The position numbers were made by a program, and so were the translations under genes. Of a stretch of DNA of 39,259 nt, positions 8,700 through 18,940 are shown in pieces. Every line of letters begins with the position of its first letter. Position 1 is the stretch's first letter. The notes below the pieces were generated by a model, which was given only the letters and a program-made list of their open reading frames with translations, was not told where the DNA came from and searched no databases. This stretch comes from Chara braunii (lineage: Eukaryota > Streptophyta > Charophyceae > Charales > Characeae): the NCBI GenBank assembly GCA_003427395.1, contig BFEA01000342.1:625024-664282 (forward strand), read 5' to 3'.

Positions 8700-9590
8700 A
8701 TGCCTACGATAGAGAAACAAAAGGTAAAGGTCCTGCCTTGCGTTGAAGAATTCTCGGAGGACCTCGAATTTAGGCCGGTGGGAGTGAAGCAGTTTTCACC
8801 TTTACGGTAGCAGATGCAGCACCCAGGGCTCAATCCCTAGACCTCACCCTCACCCATGTACAGTACCAGTTGACCCGTGTGTGTTTGAACTTGCGATCTG
8901 TATTTTGAAAGTCGTCTATTTAGCTGTTGTAGATAGTGTGGTCGTCGGGTCTTGAACCGTAGGTCTGTGTTTAGGGGGCTTAGCAGTAGTATAGGTCGTA
9001 GCTCTTACAGTACCGAAGGGTAAAGTCTGCGACTTTCCTTTCGTGAGTCCTAGGAGTCGGTCCGCATTTGAGTCAGCGAAGGGCAATCCTAGCACAATCA
9101 GCAAAGGGCAGACCTAGTCCTACCTGGCTTAGTCAGCGGTGCCCAGTCCTGGTCGCACTTTGTCTAGTCAGCAAGTACCACATGGGACTGTGTGCACCCC
9201 AGGCCTAGGGTCAAGGCCAAACCTACGATAATTCAAAGTATAAATAAAGAGGCAGCGTCAAGTCATGGATTCATTCTGCTTGTGAGTTGTGCGAAAGTGT
9301 TGTTTGCACGTCTTGTGTACGGAGGTCTGCAGGTGACCGGAGAGGAAGAGGGCTACGAGGAGGGAGACGCGACCATAGCCGCTTGTTAGTGATAGGGAGT
9401 AGACAGCAGCCATAGTTGCCAGGTAGGAGGTTAGTAGGTGTGTTTACAAAGTGTGAGTGTGTGTGCGGGAGACATCCTGGGAGGTCCAAAGTGCGTGCGT
9501 GTGTGCAAATAAGTTGTTGGGTGATATAGTTGAACGAGTGGGTTTCTTTGTCTAGCGCCTAGCGCCATGGCTGCTTCAAGATTAGTTTGA
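8700..9590. other. non-coding stretch between relics B and C
   Basis: Probably the 3' untranslated part of relic B plus unknown flank. I see imperfect short repeats of GTCAGCGAAGGGCAATCCTAG type at 9074-9175 (AGTCAGC.. recurring four times) and GT-rich sequence at 9440-9510. No LTR boundary, gene or RNA could be supported. Confidence 0.5.
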
Positions 9591-9592
9591 AT

Positions 9593-11008
9593 CTAAGTCG
9601 TGTTTCTGGCTTCGTTATCTATGAGCTTTGTGTGGGCGCAAGTCGCCAGTTTGATTGTCATCTGTTTGTATGTACATTGAACCAAGATTGAGACAAGTCT
9701 GATTGCACCACCGTTGGTAGCATGAAGAATCATAGGGTCTCGGAAAGGAAAAGTCTCATCAGCAATGTGGGGAAACAATTTGGACGCGTGAAAGGCTGGA
9801 TATATGCGCTGATAAGGAGGCACTTCAATCACATACGAAGGACGAAAATCATCCTGACCCGCGAAGGGCCATAATAGAGTGGAAGAAGCTTCCGTGATAC
9901 TCCCTCTTCATCAGAAAATTCTTACATTTTGACCTAGACATAACTCCATACTTCGAAGTCCCCCTTTTTTCCTGACTCGTTAGCATGTTTGATCATGGCA
10001 TGCTGACGTTTGATCGTTGCTTCAACAACAGCTTTGAGCAAGCATGCATACTTGGCATTGTAACAAGGCATGATGGGCATCAGACCAAGGGACGGATCAG
10101 GGAACAGGTAAGAGAGAGGATTGCGCACCTGCCAACCGTATGGCAGTTGATTCGGTGTACAACCCTTTCACTCTGTGTAAATCCTTATCCCACGTGTTCT
10201 GATCGAGGACAATTAAAGCGCGAAGCAGTTGAATGACAGTCTGGTTGATTTCCTCGGGCAACCCATTGGCTTCGGAGTGTCGACCAGATATCATCTTCAA
10301 TGTGATGTCGTAGATCTGGGAGGTGAAATCTTTCCAATTTGAACTGATGAACCTGGTGTCTCGATCACTCGTGAGAGTTTTCAGAGGATCATACTGCAGG
10401 ATGTACTGCTGGTGACATTCTTCAATCATAAGCTCAGTTGGTGCATGAGGTGGTAAAGGAATCAAGTACAAAAATTTAGAAAAACTACCCCTGATGACCG
10501 TGACTTGTGTATGTCCTCCCTCACTCACCTTTCCTATGTCTGTGAAGTCCATAGAAACCGACTCACCGGGTCCATTAGGAATGGGGCGGGATTTCAGCAG
10601 TCCATAAGGCTTATGCTTATGGACCTTGGTCCTTTGTCAGACTTGACATTCAGCATAGACTTCTGAGCACATCCTTCTTTTTCGGTCAATCAAATTGCTG
10701 CAAAAGACTTCTGTAAGTCTTCTCAAAGCCGAAGTGTCCCCTTCGACCATGTGCCAAATCCAAGAAGTGAGGTTGGAGAGGCTCATGGTTGGGTACATGC
10801 AAATGGTCAAACTCTCGATAGCGTCGAAATACAAGACCCTCACACTTGTGAAAATCAGGCTGCCTGCTAGGGTCAACCTTGATCTGCTAAAGGATGGGAT
10901 TGAGGTCCGTATCCTTAGAGCAGTGTGCTGAACCAGATCCTCCTTCAGTTTTTTTGGGAGGTCATAAGAGTGCACAAGGCAAGTCAAAAACTCAGGATGA
11001 CAATACAA
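9593..11008 (-). pseudogene. integrase remnant (relic C)
   Basis: Open pieces are 10637-11008 (tail of RNase H and zinc-finger region, ending YAECQV before a TGA where F has the second Cys), 10097-10552 (catalytic core) and 9593-9832 (C-terminal tail IEVPPYQRIYPAFHASKLFPHI). The core keeps MDFTDIGKVSEGG with the first Asp, TSDRDTRFISSNWKDF with the second Asp, and GRHSEANGLPEEINQT with the candidate Glu, so its D-D-E triad looks intact although the frame is broken on both sides. It is nonfunctional as a whole. It is useful as the reference for what F's integrase has lost. Confidence 0.85.
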
Positions 11009-11042
11009 AGCGTCAGTGACATGATTATAACAACGTTTTTTG

Positions 11043-11480
11043 TCATGCAGCCAGCGGGTCAGCGATCCACCACAAGGTCTGATGATCCGAATAGGCCTTG
11101 AAGTGACGACCCAAGAGGTAGTGTTTCCAATGTGTTAGCACCTCTTGCAAGGCATAGTGGTCATGTATGTATGTGGAAGTAGCTACCTTGTTGTGTGGGC
11201 ATGCGTTTGTTGTAGTATTCGAGCGGACACAAGCCATCGCCAGCATCTTGTTGCAGCACTGCGCCAATCCCGTACTGGCTCTCATCCATAGTAACAACGA
11301 ATGGAAGTTAGGTATCTGCAATGTCGAGCACATAATAATTTACCGAAGCTGCTTTCAAAGCTTGAAACGCAGTCTCACACTTTTCACACCACGCATACGT
11401 GACATTCATGCTTGTTTGTCTCGAGAGTGGGTGAACAATGACACAAAATTTTGGCACAAACTTCTGGTAATATGAAGCCA
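11043..11480 (-). pseudogene. RNase H remnant (relic C)
   Basis: Recognisable as the homologue of F's RNase H: KVATSTYIHDHYALQEVLTHWKHYLLGRHF and AYSDHQTLWWI. The catalytic Glu of the MRELYAL motif in F is here IHDHYAL, so the acidic residue is lost. The last Asp (YSDHQTL) is kept. The upstream part (VTYAWCEKCETAFQALK) lies in another frame at 11308-11580. Inactive. Confidence 0.8.
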
Positions 11481-12263
11481 AACTGAGAAAGGAATGCAGT
11501 TCTTGTACATTTGCCGGTTGAGGCCAGTTCCGTATGACCTCAACCTTGGTTGCCTCAGACTCCAAGCCATTAGCGGACAACCGGTGCCCACGATAGATGA
11601 CGCTGTCCCTCCCAAACTCAGATTTTTCTAAGTTGAGATGCAGCTTCGACTCTTTGAGGATCTACAAAACTTCCTCAAGGTGCTTGAGGTGCTCTTCTTG
11701 AGGTGCTCTTCCATGGACTTGCTGAAATTCAGGATGTCGTTGAGGTAAACAACAACAAACTTGTTGAGCTGATGGTTGAAAGACCTTGTCCATGAGGCAT
11801 TGAAAGGTAGCTGGTGCATTTGTGAGACCGATGGGCATAACGATGAGCTAGTATAACACATCGCGCGCCTTGAATGCGGTTTTGTGCTGGTAAGAGGGAT
11901 GAACTTCAATCTGGTGGTAGGCAGACTTGAGGTCGATCTTGGAGAAAACCTTGCACCCACCTGCAGCATCCGACAAATCATATATGCGTGACAAGGGATA
12001 AATGTTCTTTCTAGTGGTACGGTTTAGGCGACAATAGTCGATGCACATCTGGAGTTTGCCTCCCTTCTTTGGCACAAACAAGGTAGGTGCACCGAACTCG
12101 GCCTAATCCATCCACGATCAATCATGTCATCAATCTGTCTTCTCAACTCCTCCAACTTGCCTTTCTCCATACGGTAGACGCAACCCTTTGGAGGATCAGT
12201 CCCTTTGACTACCTCGATCTTGTGTTTGACAGAATGCTTGGGAACTCCACGAGGTTCAGCCAA
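11481..12263 (-). pseudogene. reverse transcriptase remnant (relic C)
   Basis: Three overlapping frames together cover RT: 12024-12263 (PKHSVKHKIEVVKG, GCVYRMEKGKLEELRRQID, GWIRPS), 11848-12081 (MFVPKKGGKLQMCIDYCRLN, VFSKIDLKSAYHQIEVHPS) and 11628-11981 (palm and active site). The active site reads VVVYLNDILNFSKSMEEH, so YLDD has become YLND, a change expected to abolish polymerase activity. Frame changes occur near 12080 and 11850. F's intact RT is the closest comparison in the window. Confidence 0.85.
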
Positions 12264-12471
12264 GACTTCCGGAACTTGTTCTAGTAGACGGTGAATGTGG
12301 GTTGGGAATTCGGGTGGAGGATCATCCTCATCAGGAAAGAGAAAGTAGTTGGATTAGAAAAAGACACAAAAGTAGATGGAATAGAAGTAGAGTTATTTTC
12401 CAAGGTAGTCATGGATAGGCTTGACAAAGTAGAAGGCTTGACAAAGGATAGGCTTGACAAAGGCTACATGC

Positions 12472-12687
12472 AAATGCTCACCTTGCGTCTACGCACTGAT
12501 TTGCAGAATTTGTTCGCACTCGAAAGAGTCACGGGGGACTCGCACATCTCGTTCGACAAGACGGTACACTCGTTTCCCTAAATGCTCACCTTGCGTCTGC
12601 GCACCGATTTGCAGAATTTGTTCGCACTCAAAAGAGTGATGGGGTACTCGCGCGTCTCGTCCAACAAGACTATACGCTTGTCCCCCT
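12472..12687. repeat. 108-bp tandem duplication in the protease-RT linker (relic C)
   Basis: The units 12472-12579 and 12580-12687 both start AAATGCTCACCTTGCGTCT and include GATTTGCAGAATTTGTTCGC. Element F has one copy of the homologous segment (29950-30060). The unit length is a multiple of three, so by itself it would add 36 codons without a frame change. The rest of 12264-12471 is the degenerate linker, with short GGCTTGACAAAG repeats. Confidence 0.85.
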
Positions 12688-13300
12688 AGGCGTCACGCAC
12701 CATGAACTGAGTATACACCCCTATGGTCCTCAGGCCATGGGCCTTTAACCAGCCCAAACCAATGATTGCATCAAAGGGACGCTTGTCGAGGACAGAGAAA
12801 TTGAACTCATGTGTGACAGTGCGATCTTTGTCAAAGGTTATGGTTCCCTTACCTGAATTGCGGTTAGGCCTCTTGCTTGAAGAAGTCTTTCTAAAGCCAT
12901 TACATTTTTCTTCATCATTCATGTCAGACTCGAGGACTGGTGTAGAACAACCCACATCGAAATCCGGCTCTAGGTCGTCATTTAGAGGCAGATCATCCGC
13001 ATAGGAATGGTCCTCAACCTCCCGATGTTCATGCAGGGCAAGCTGGTTGCTGCTTCTGAGCTGCTTGCGTCGTAAAGTTTTACCTGCAACTGGTGTTTGT
13101 GCACGCCTGGCGTGGGCTTTGGCCTCTAGGTTGACTAGATCCGACAAGATTTCTCGCCAAGTTGTATGCTCCTTGAGTCCTAGCTGAGAGACATAATCTT
13201 TAGGGGTCACGCCCATTACTACATCCATGCAAGATACGTCAGTCCATCCCAGGTCTGGAGTAAAGAACAGACTAGTTAAATGCTGTTCCAAAGCCTGCAC
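12686..13300 (-). pseudogene. gag C-terminus fused by deletion to protease C-terminus (relic C)
   Basis: A 204-codon open frame. Its first two-thirds is gag C-terminal sequence (MQALEQHLTSLF, TDVSCMDVVMGVTPKDYV, YADDLPLNDDLEPD, KRPNRNSGKGT). It then jumps directly into protease C-terminal sequence (ITFDKDRTVTHEFNF, PFDAIIGLGWLKAHGL). In F these two parts are separated by about 640 bp encoding the CCHC zinc knuckle, the gag stop and the protease active site. All of these are absent here. The fusion has neither a knuckle nor a catalytic Asp. The junction is near 12835. Confidence 0.85.
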
Positions 13301-13330
13301 GGAAGTCCTCCACTTTTGGCCCTTGAGGAC

Positions 13331-14142
13331 CTAAAGTTTCAGCCTTGCTTTGAGCGCAACATGCTTATCTTTATACTGCGAGATGAGGTCCTCAAGAATA
13401 CGTACAGGAGTTACCTTCAGCCACTCAGTCAGGTCAATCCTTTCATAACCTGCACTAGCAGCATGGAGTTTAATCAAAGTGCCCATGATCATACTCCGGT
13501 CTTCCTGAAGTGTTCGCTGCACTTGATCCAAGAGTTGATATGATATCCCTCTTCCTGTCGTACATGGACGGCAGTGTGGCCACCCTCTTGTCCACCATGG
13601 GGCCGTTGTAGGAACTGCGGCGTTTTGGGTTGACGACTTTGCATTGGAACTATGACTAGTGCAGAACTGCCGGCGCTGCCGCTTGAAGAGCTGGCACATG
13701 TTCCTGCGCATGTCACAATTCCACTTGGTCTTTGTATGAGGATTGTGTTAGGGGGAAAGTTTGGGACAACAGCAGCGTGAGGATTAGGAGGACAATGGAT
13801 AGTCAGTTCGGCCTGTTTGAGGCCTACAAATATCAGCTTGCAACTCTTGGTTCTGCTGCTCTAGAACTGTCACGCGCGACTCAAAATCTTCTAAAGAACG
13901 CAGTTGAACCAAGGCTGCTACGGCATCGGCTAGCTTTTCTCTGAACCGGGTATCACTGATCTTGAGAACAACGAGGAGAGCCAGCTGGGCAACAATACTT
14001 TCTGCTTTAGCTGTTGCCTCTGCCTCCCTCTCTCTCTCTGCATTGCATCCTCATAAAGTTTATGAAAGAATTGTTTCTTGCTCTCATCCACTGCGTCTAG
14101 CATGGCCGCAGTTGGAGGATGGGGTGTTAGTAGATCTCTCAA
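13331..14142 (-). pseudogene. gag N-terminal and capsid remnant (relic C)
   Basis: The piece 13930-14142 carries a start codon and MLDAVDESKKQFFHKLYEDAMQRE, which parallels F's true gag start (MADITSEKWKAIRDAAAEN..KLYEDAL). The piece 13331-13711 carries the capsid-like TLQEDRSMIMGTLIKLHAA, GYERIDLTEWLKV and RILEDLISQYKDKHVALKARL, as in F. Between them frames are broken. No working Gag can be made. Confidence 0.75.
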
Positions 14143-14572
14143 GAGGCGTCTGCTCTTTGCTCACGTTTGGACGAATGATCCACTTCCCCTTCCTCACACA
14201 ATAAAAAAGAATACATTCTCTCTCCCTTCTCTCGCTTTCCGCTTTCTGCGCACACATTTCAATACTGCACACAGATAGCTCAGATAAAGAAAATCATTAT
14301 AATAAAAAAATCATAGAAAAGACGGTAGAACTCCTAGCTGGAGCTGCAATTCATTTGGACTAGAGAATGACATCCACGCAGTAGAATAAAATAAATAAAT
14401 AAAATAATTCAAAGAGGTTTGACTTTAACGAATGGGTTTGGTCAGATCGGACTGGAGATCCCCTAGTGCCAAACCCAACATGGAGCATGTACCACGAATA
14501 AGTCATGGAGCATGTACCACGAATAAGTCAGACAAAATGAAACTAGTTGAAACAATGGAGATTTCGAGGGGT
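14143..14572 (-). other. 5' leader remnant of relic C
   Basis: Non-coding sequence upstream of gag that aligns with F's leader at 32220-32670. Shared blocks are GGACGAA..TCC.CTT, TTTCCGCTTTCTGCGCAC, GTAGAACTCCTAGCTGGAGC, GCAATTCATTTGGACT and GGAGATCCCCT. It diverges at about 14572, so the rest of the leader, PBS and LTR are gone. A 22-bp GGAGCATGTACCACGAATAAGTCAT-like unit is repeated twice at 14480-14530. Confidence 0.75.
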
Positions 14573-14624
14573 GTTGTCGCATGCCTAATTGGCATCAATC
14601 AACATGGATTAGAACCGAGAACCG

Positions 14625-14775
14625 ACCTCTCAGAGACAATACAAGAATAGCACCGCGGAAGACTGTAATACCACAATTTGCAGCATGGACAATGATAGGA
14701 CCTCACAGAGACGATACAAGAAAAGCACAACGTAAACTGTAATACCAAAATCTGCAGCATGGACAATGATAGGAC
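14625..14775. repeat. 75-bp tandem duplication
   Basis: Two units (14626-14700 and 14701-14775) share CCTC.CAGAGAC.ATACAAGAA.AGCAC, ACTGTAATACCA.AAT.TGCAGC and ATGGACAATGATAGGA. They differ at several positions. No coding function is visible, and the flanking 14776-14973 contains nothing I recognise. Confidence 0.85.
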
Positions 14776-14971
14776 CTGATGACATATATCATCACTCAGG
14801 GAAAGAGGAAGAAGAGACGAAGGGGGGAAGAGGGAGATAGGGAGGGTCAACTACCATAGCTCGATGAACCCACTCTCCAATGTATCCCCAATGTCGCTCG
14901 TTGCACATACAATGTCAAGTAGGAATGTCACTGAATAGGGCAATGTTCGAATGGCACCAAGTCTCAATGTC

Positions 14972-14973
<2 letters not shown>

Positions 14974-15039
<66 letters not shown>

Positions 15040-15044
15040 NNNNN

Positions 15045-15116
<72 letters not shown>
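14974..15116. repeat. CT dinucleotide microsatellite containing an N gap
   Basis: An uninterrupted CT tract broken only by five Ns (15040-15044). The true length is unknown because the assembly could not cross it. The long Ser-Leu and Arg-Glu translations here are not proteins. Confidence 0.95.
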
Positions 15117-15119
<3 letters not shown>

Positions 15120-15579
15120 TATCAGTAGGAGGAGAAGAAGCCCTGGAGGGAAAGAGGAAGGGCGATGGAGAGAGAAAGGAGAAGAAGGAATCTTTGCTCT
15201 CTTTCTCTCTCTCTCTCACTGCATTTATGCCAGGTACTAACCTGCAGAAAGGTGCCGCCTTGATGTAGGTGCGGACGTCCCGAAGACGAAGTTGGAGCTA
15301 TGGTATCACAGGTACGTCCCCCTGGCCTCTACCCATCTCTCTCTCACTCTCTCTCGTGCAACGGCAACGCTCTAACTCCCATCTCGCGCCATGTGCCGTA
15401 GACTACTCTAGCTGCGCCCAGCTCGCCAACTACTGAAGTCTACTCGCTACTATCTTAGAACTACCTCTGAGGACGGCCCAACTATGTATAGCACGTTGGG
15501 CCTAGTGTCCTGGGTCGAAAGCAAATTGGTCTGGCGGCAAGATCTGGAATCTGTTTTGGCACAAAAAGTAGGAACCTGG

Positions 15580-16163
15580 CGAAAATACAAAAAGATCTGG
15601 CGCCCAAAGTTGCCAAAATAAAAATACGAAAACGGTTTGGTGCCCAAAGTTGCCGAAATGAAAATACGAAACGGTCTAGCGCCCAAAAGCAGGAGCCTAG
15701 CAACAAATGCCAAAAGTAGGAACTTGGCGAAAAGTTGCCAAAACGAATCAGTAGCCTACAGGGTCCTACAGGGCCTAACATGGCCTAAATGACATAGGCC
15801 CTAAACCCTACGAAATTCCCTAACCCTAAATACGAAACGGTCTAGCGCCCAAAAGTACGAGCCTGGCAACAAATGCCAAAAGTAGGAACTTGGCGAAAAG
15901 TTGCCAAAACGAATCAGTAGTCTACAGGGTCTTACAGGGTTTAACATGGCCTAAATGACATGGGCCCTAAACACTATGAAACTCCTTAACCCTAAATACC
16001 AAACGGTCTAGCGCCCAAAAGCAGGAGCTTGGCAACAAATGCCAAAAGTTGGAACTAGGCGAGAAGTTGCCAAAACGAATGAGTAGCCTACAGGGGCCTA
16101 CAGGGCCTAACATGGCCTAAATGACATAGGCCCTAAACCGTACAAAATTCCTAACCCTACTAT
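15580..16163. repeat. 166-bp satellite, three monomers plus short variant units
   Basis: Monomers start with GTCTAGCGCCCAAAAG at 15674, 15840 and 16006, a spacing of exactly 166 bp, with few differences. Each contains GCAACAAATGCCAAAAGT, GGAACT.GGCGA.AAGTTGCC, a CTACAGGG..CTACAGGG pair, ATGGCCTAAATGACAT, and a CCCTAAA-like cluster before the next monomer. Upstream (15594-15673) are two ~40-bp half-units built on GCCCAAAGTTGCC. The telomere-like motifs are imperfect and spaced, so this is an interstitial satellite, not a telomere. Confidence 0.88.
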
Positions 16164-16200
16164 CGGGCCCTACGGGGCCCGTGTGGAACTAAATGGCACA

Positions 16201-16213
16201 CCGCCCCCTCCTT
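16201..16213 (-). other. candidate polypurine tract of relic D
   Basis: On the - strand the sequence reads AAGGAGGGGGCGG followed immediately by TGTGCCATTT. A purine-rich tract directly before TG is the expected plus-strand primer and 3' LTR start. It lies about 115 nt beyond the chromodomain, a plausible distance. No partner LTR is available to confirm it. If right, the adjacent 166-bp satellite units would lie inside D's 3' LTR. Confidence 0.4.
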
Positions 16214-16327
16214 GAAAGACCGAGTCTACCTGTGAGGGCTGAGTTGTCTAAAGGAGGGAGGGACCGAAGTTCGGATGGGAGGGGCAGGTTGTGAAGCCTC
16301 CTGGGCTAGCTAAGTGGTGTGGAAGCT

Positions 16328-16470
16328 CGCAAGTCTACTCGTGAAATCCATCATGTGACGTCGTGGTCAAACTGTTTGAAGGTGACCTTGTACTGCATTG
16401 GCTTATTGCCATACTTGCGGTGCGTGACGATGCGATATTTCTCCTGATGACCATCCATGGAAGGAGGGTC
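16328..16470 (-). pseudogene. chromodomain remnant (relic D)
   Basis: The - strand reads DPPSMDGHQEKYRIVTHRK, then YGNKPMQYKVTFKQFDHDVT and a stop before W. This matches a chromodomain outline (Y-x-I-x-x-H-R..QYKV-x-F-x..D..W) at the usual place after the integrase tail. Chromodomains of these elements target chromatin. The stop before the last Trp shortens it. Confidence 0.6.
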
Positions 16471-16591
16471 TTGCGATCATCAGCCCGAAAAGTCGTCGCT
16501 CTTGGCTGGTGTGTGCATAGCTAGCTTGGAGGTGTGGAAGACCGAGTGGACCATTAAATGCGGTGGGATCTCAATCACAAACGATGGGCCA

Positions 16592-17480
16592 TTAGGCTCC
16601 TTGCCGGCGGCTGATGTGACTGTCCATGGTCCAAACCACTTCGGAAGAAGCTTGTTGGCTCAGAGTGCGAACTCCTCGGAGGAAACCCATACAAGGTCGC
16701 CGACTCAGATATGATATGGCAGGCAACGCCGATTTGCTTGTTGTTGCATGCGAACTTGAGGCTTTTGCATGTGTTGCGTGGGCTTTTGCCAACAAATCCC
16801 GACCCTTCCAAACGAAGGTGAGAGAGCAAGGGGCGCCGATGTTGGCTACACGAGGGAATAGAAGATCTGCAAAGATACGACCTTTTCGGCCACCGTGGTG
16901 CAACTCAAAAGGAGTCACTCCAATCGCTAGGTGCAACGAAGTGTTGTAGGCGAATTCGATGTCGGGGAGGCGGTCAACCCAATCTTTCTGGTCCGGACGG
17001 ATGAGTGTACGAAGCATCATTTGAGCGGTTTGATGTGCCGGCTCCGTTCGCCTGTCAGTTTGTGGGAGCCGAGCCGAACTCGGTTTCATTTCGGTGCCAA
17101 GTTCCTTCATGAGGGATGTCCAAAATGCCAACATGAATTGATTGTCGCGGTTGCTAACGATGTCTTCCAGAACGTTGTGGCCGCAAATCCAACCGGTGTG
17201 CAAGAATCTCGCTAGCTCATGAGCCGTCTCATGATACTTGCAAAAGAAACCACCACGCGTACTTACTTAGTCGGTCAACGACTGTGAGGATACCATCGTG
17301 CGCGAGGGGATCTTGGGGAATGGTGCGGTGACGTCCATGGCAATAGACAGTCTGGGTTCACGCTGAATCGACAACAGGCGCAACTCGTTGTAGGGGTTGT
17401 GGTTGAAGGGCTTGTTGCGTCGACAAACCTCGTCGGATTCGCAATACCGTGTGACATCTTTGATAACGTCGAACAATTGG
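16592..17480 (-). pseudogene. integrase remnant (relic D)
   Basis: The piece 17267-17476 has CRRNKPFNHNPYNELRLLSI and LSIAMDVTAPFPKIP, which covers the Cys side of the zinc finger and the first catalytic Asp (MDV). The piece 16592-17203 has EDIVSNRDNQFMLAFWTSL (second Asp, in SNRD), SSARLPQTDRRTEPAHQT (third acidic residue, in RTE), WVDRLPDIEFAYNTSLHLAIGVTPFEL and KGRDLLAKAHATHAKA. The D-D-E residues can therefore still be read, but frameshifts near 17210 and 16740 disconnect them. Integrase would insert the DNA copy into the host chromosome. Confidence 0.85.
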
Positions 17481-18106
17481 AATCGTTGGCGAAGTCAAGC
17501 AATCGTGTGGTTGACTCTGAAGTGTCCGGCAAGCTGCAAATCGTGGTACTCACCAAGGAGGCGAGCTCGTAATCGACGGACTTGTGGGACAACGAATGAA
17601 GAAGCAAGTACCCATTGACGATGCGGCGGCCAGGCGACTGGTGGTCTGAAGAAAGCTGCCGTAGAGAGTGGCATAGTCCGGATCTGTCTTGTATGCGCAT
17701 TCAAAATGCTGATGTAGGTCTTCATCAAAGTCAAAGGCGTGGTGTATCAATGCGCAATGATTGGCTCTTCGCGAGAGAGTATCTGGCGCTCGATTGGAGA
17801 GACATGAAATGTGCTTCGGCGTGAAGTCGAACTGGTTGATGAAGTACATCAGTCTTCCCATCGAGCTACTCACCATGTCTTGCGTCGTGTAATAGGTCAA
17901 TGGGTTGTTTTTTGTTACCCAAGTGAACCCCAGATGCATGAGGAGGAAGTGTTGCCAACGTTTGACAATGGCCAGCAATTCCTTCCTTGCATCATCAAGC
18001 GAGTTGATGGCGGGCATCTTTTGGCTGAAGTATTCAACTGGTTACCTGTCTACGTTGTTCTGTTGTTTGAAGATTGCGCCAATGTCGTAGCCAAAGGCGT
18101 CCGTAG
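17481..18106 (-). pseudogene. RNase H remnant (relic D)
   Basis: The open piece 17550-18017 has INSLDDARKELLAIVKRWQHF, LGFTWVTKNNPLTYYTTQ, MGRLMYFINQFDFTPKHISCLSNRAPDTLSRR. These correspond to the RNase H motifs around the catalytic Glu (here ARKELLAI), the third Asp (normally TDHxxL, here TKNNPL, lost) and the C-terminal ADALSRR. The upstream piece with the first Asp is in another frame. Inactive. Confidence 0.8.
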
Positions 18107-18940
18107 TCACTCTCGTAGACAAAGTTGAGTCGTAGATGCTCGAAACGAGAGCCATGAGCGCCGCCGTCTTAAGCTTGTGGAACGAACTTCAGACTCGTCA
18201 GTGAAATGGAAGGGCACCTTCGAAGTCTGAAGTTTGGACAAGGGTGCAACTATCCTTGTGTATCCACCGATGAAGCGGTTATAACACCCAGCCAATCCTA
18301 GGAAAGAGCAAACCTCAGTGGTGTTGGTGGGTTCCAACCAATCTTGGGTGGCCTGAATCTTGTCCGGAAGCGGACAGATGCCTTGTGGTGTTACAAAGTG
18401 ACCCAAGTATTCGAGCTCCTGTTGAGCAAACTCGCACTTGACTCGGTTGGCCTCGTACGTGGCCTTACGTAGCCTCTCCAAAACGGTGCACAGGTGCGCG
18501 AGGTGCTCGTCCAAGGTCCGACTATAAACCAAGGTTGTCGAGCCAGATGAGCACAAACCGGTCCAACATGTGGAGCTCCATCGTCATTGCTGCTTGGAAA
18601 GTAGTTGGGGCATTCGTGAGGCCGAATGGCATTACGACCCACTCAAAGTGCCCATACCGTGTTGTGAACAAGGTCTTGTACCGATCTCGCGGATGGATCT
18701 CAATTTGGTGATAACCGGATTTGAAGTCAACTTTGAGAAGTACGTGGTGCCGCCCAAACATTCGAGAAGGTCGTCGATGCTCGGGAGCGGGCATGCATTT
18801 TTAATGGTTTGTCTTAAGCTTGCGGTAATCGATGCATAGCCCCAATTCTTTGTTCTTCTTTCGGACGAAGAAAACGGTTGCAACATGGGGCGAGCAGCTA
18901 GGGCGAATCCAACCCTTGGCAATGAGGTCATCGAGTTCCT
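18107..18940 (-). pseudogene. reverse transcriptase remnant with frame break at YLDD (relic D)
   Basis: Fingers/palm motifs run from 18940 downward in mixed frames: [90 protein letters not shown]. The active site reads FVLIWLDN and the frame breaks exactly there. The next part in a new frame is LVYSRTLDEHLAHLCTVLERLRKA, then LEYLGHFVTPQGI and FLGLAGCYNRFIGGYTRIVAPLSKL. A small deletion inside the YLDD codons is the simplest explanation. Confidence 0.85.

Larger units (their letters stand above)
4186..8700 (+). mobile_element. relic B: decayed Ty3/gypsy chromovirus
   Basis: A + strand order of gag, protease, RT, RNase H, integrase and chromodomain remnants, the canonical Ty3/gypsy order. Every module is broken by stops or frameshifts. 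No LTR pair could be recognised around it. Its protease, RT and chromodomain resemble those of relic E on the opposite strand, so B and E belong to one family. The left end abuts the truncated LTR of relic A. Confidence 0.85.
9593..14572 (-). mobile_element. relic C: truncated F-family Ty3/gypsy element
   Basis: Homologous to the internal region of element F in the same strand and order: integrase tail (left) through RNase H, RT, protease linker and gag to the leader (right). It lacks LTRs, PPT and PBS. The leader matches F up to GAGATTT.GAGGGGTG near 14572 and then diverges. Compared with F it has a deletion of about 640 bp at 12835 and a 108-bp duplication at 12472. Multiple frameshifts occur throughout. 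Confidence 0.88.

Noticed and set aside
14851-15268. Long Ser-Leu and Arg-Glu open frames
   Set aside because: Translations of the CT microsatellite across an N gap; no domain or normal composition.
15298-15312. GGTATCACAGGT resembling a + strand primer-binding site
   Set aside because: Only the first eight bases fit the initiator-Met site, and no LTR end (CA) or + strand gag/pol lies beside it.
15790-15830. CCCTAAA-like cluster as a chromosome end
   Set aside because: The motifs are imperfect, separated, and recur every 166 bp inside a satellite with sequence on both sides.
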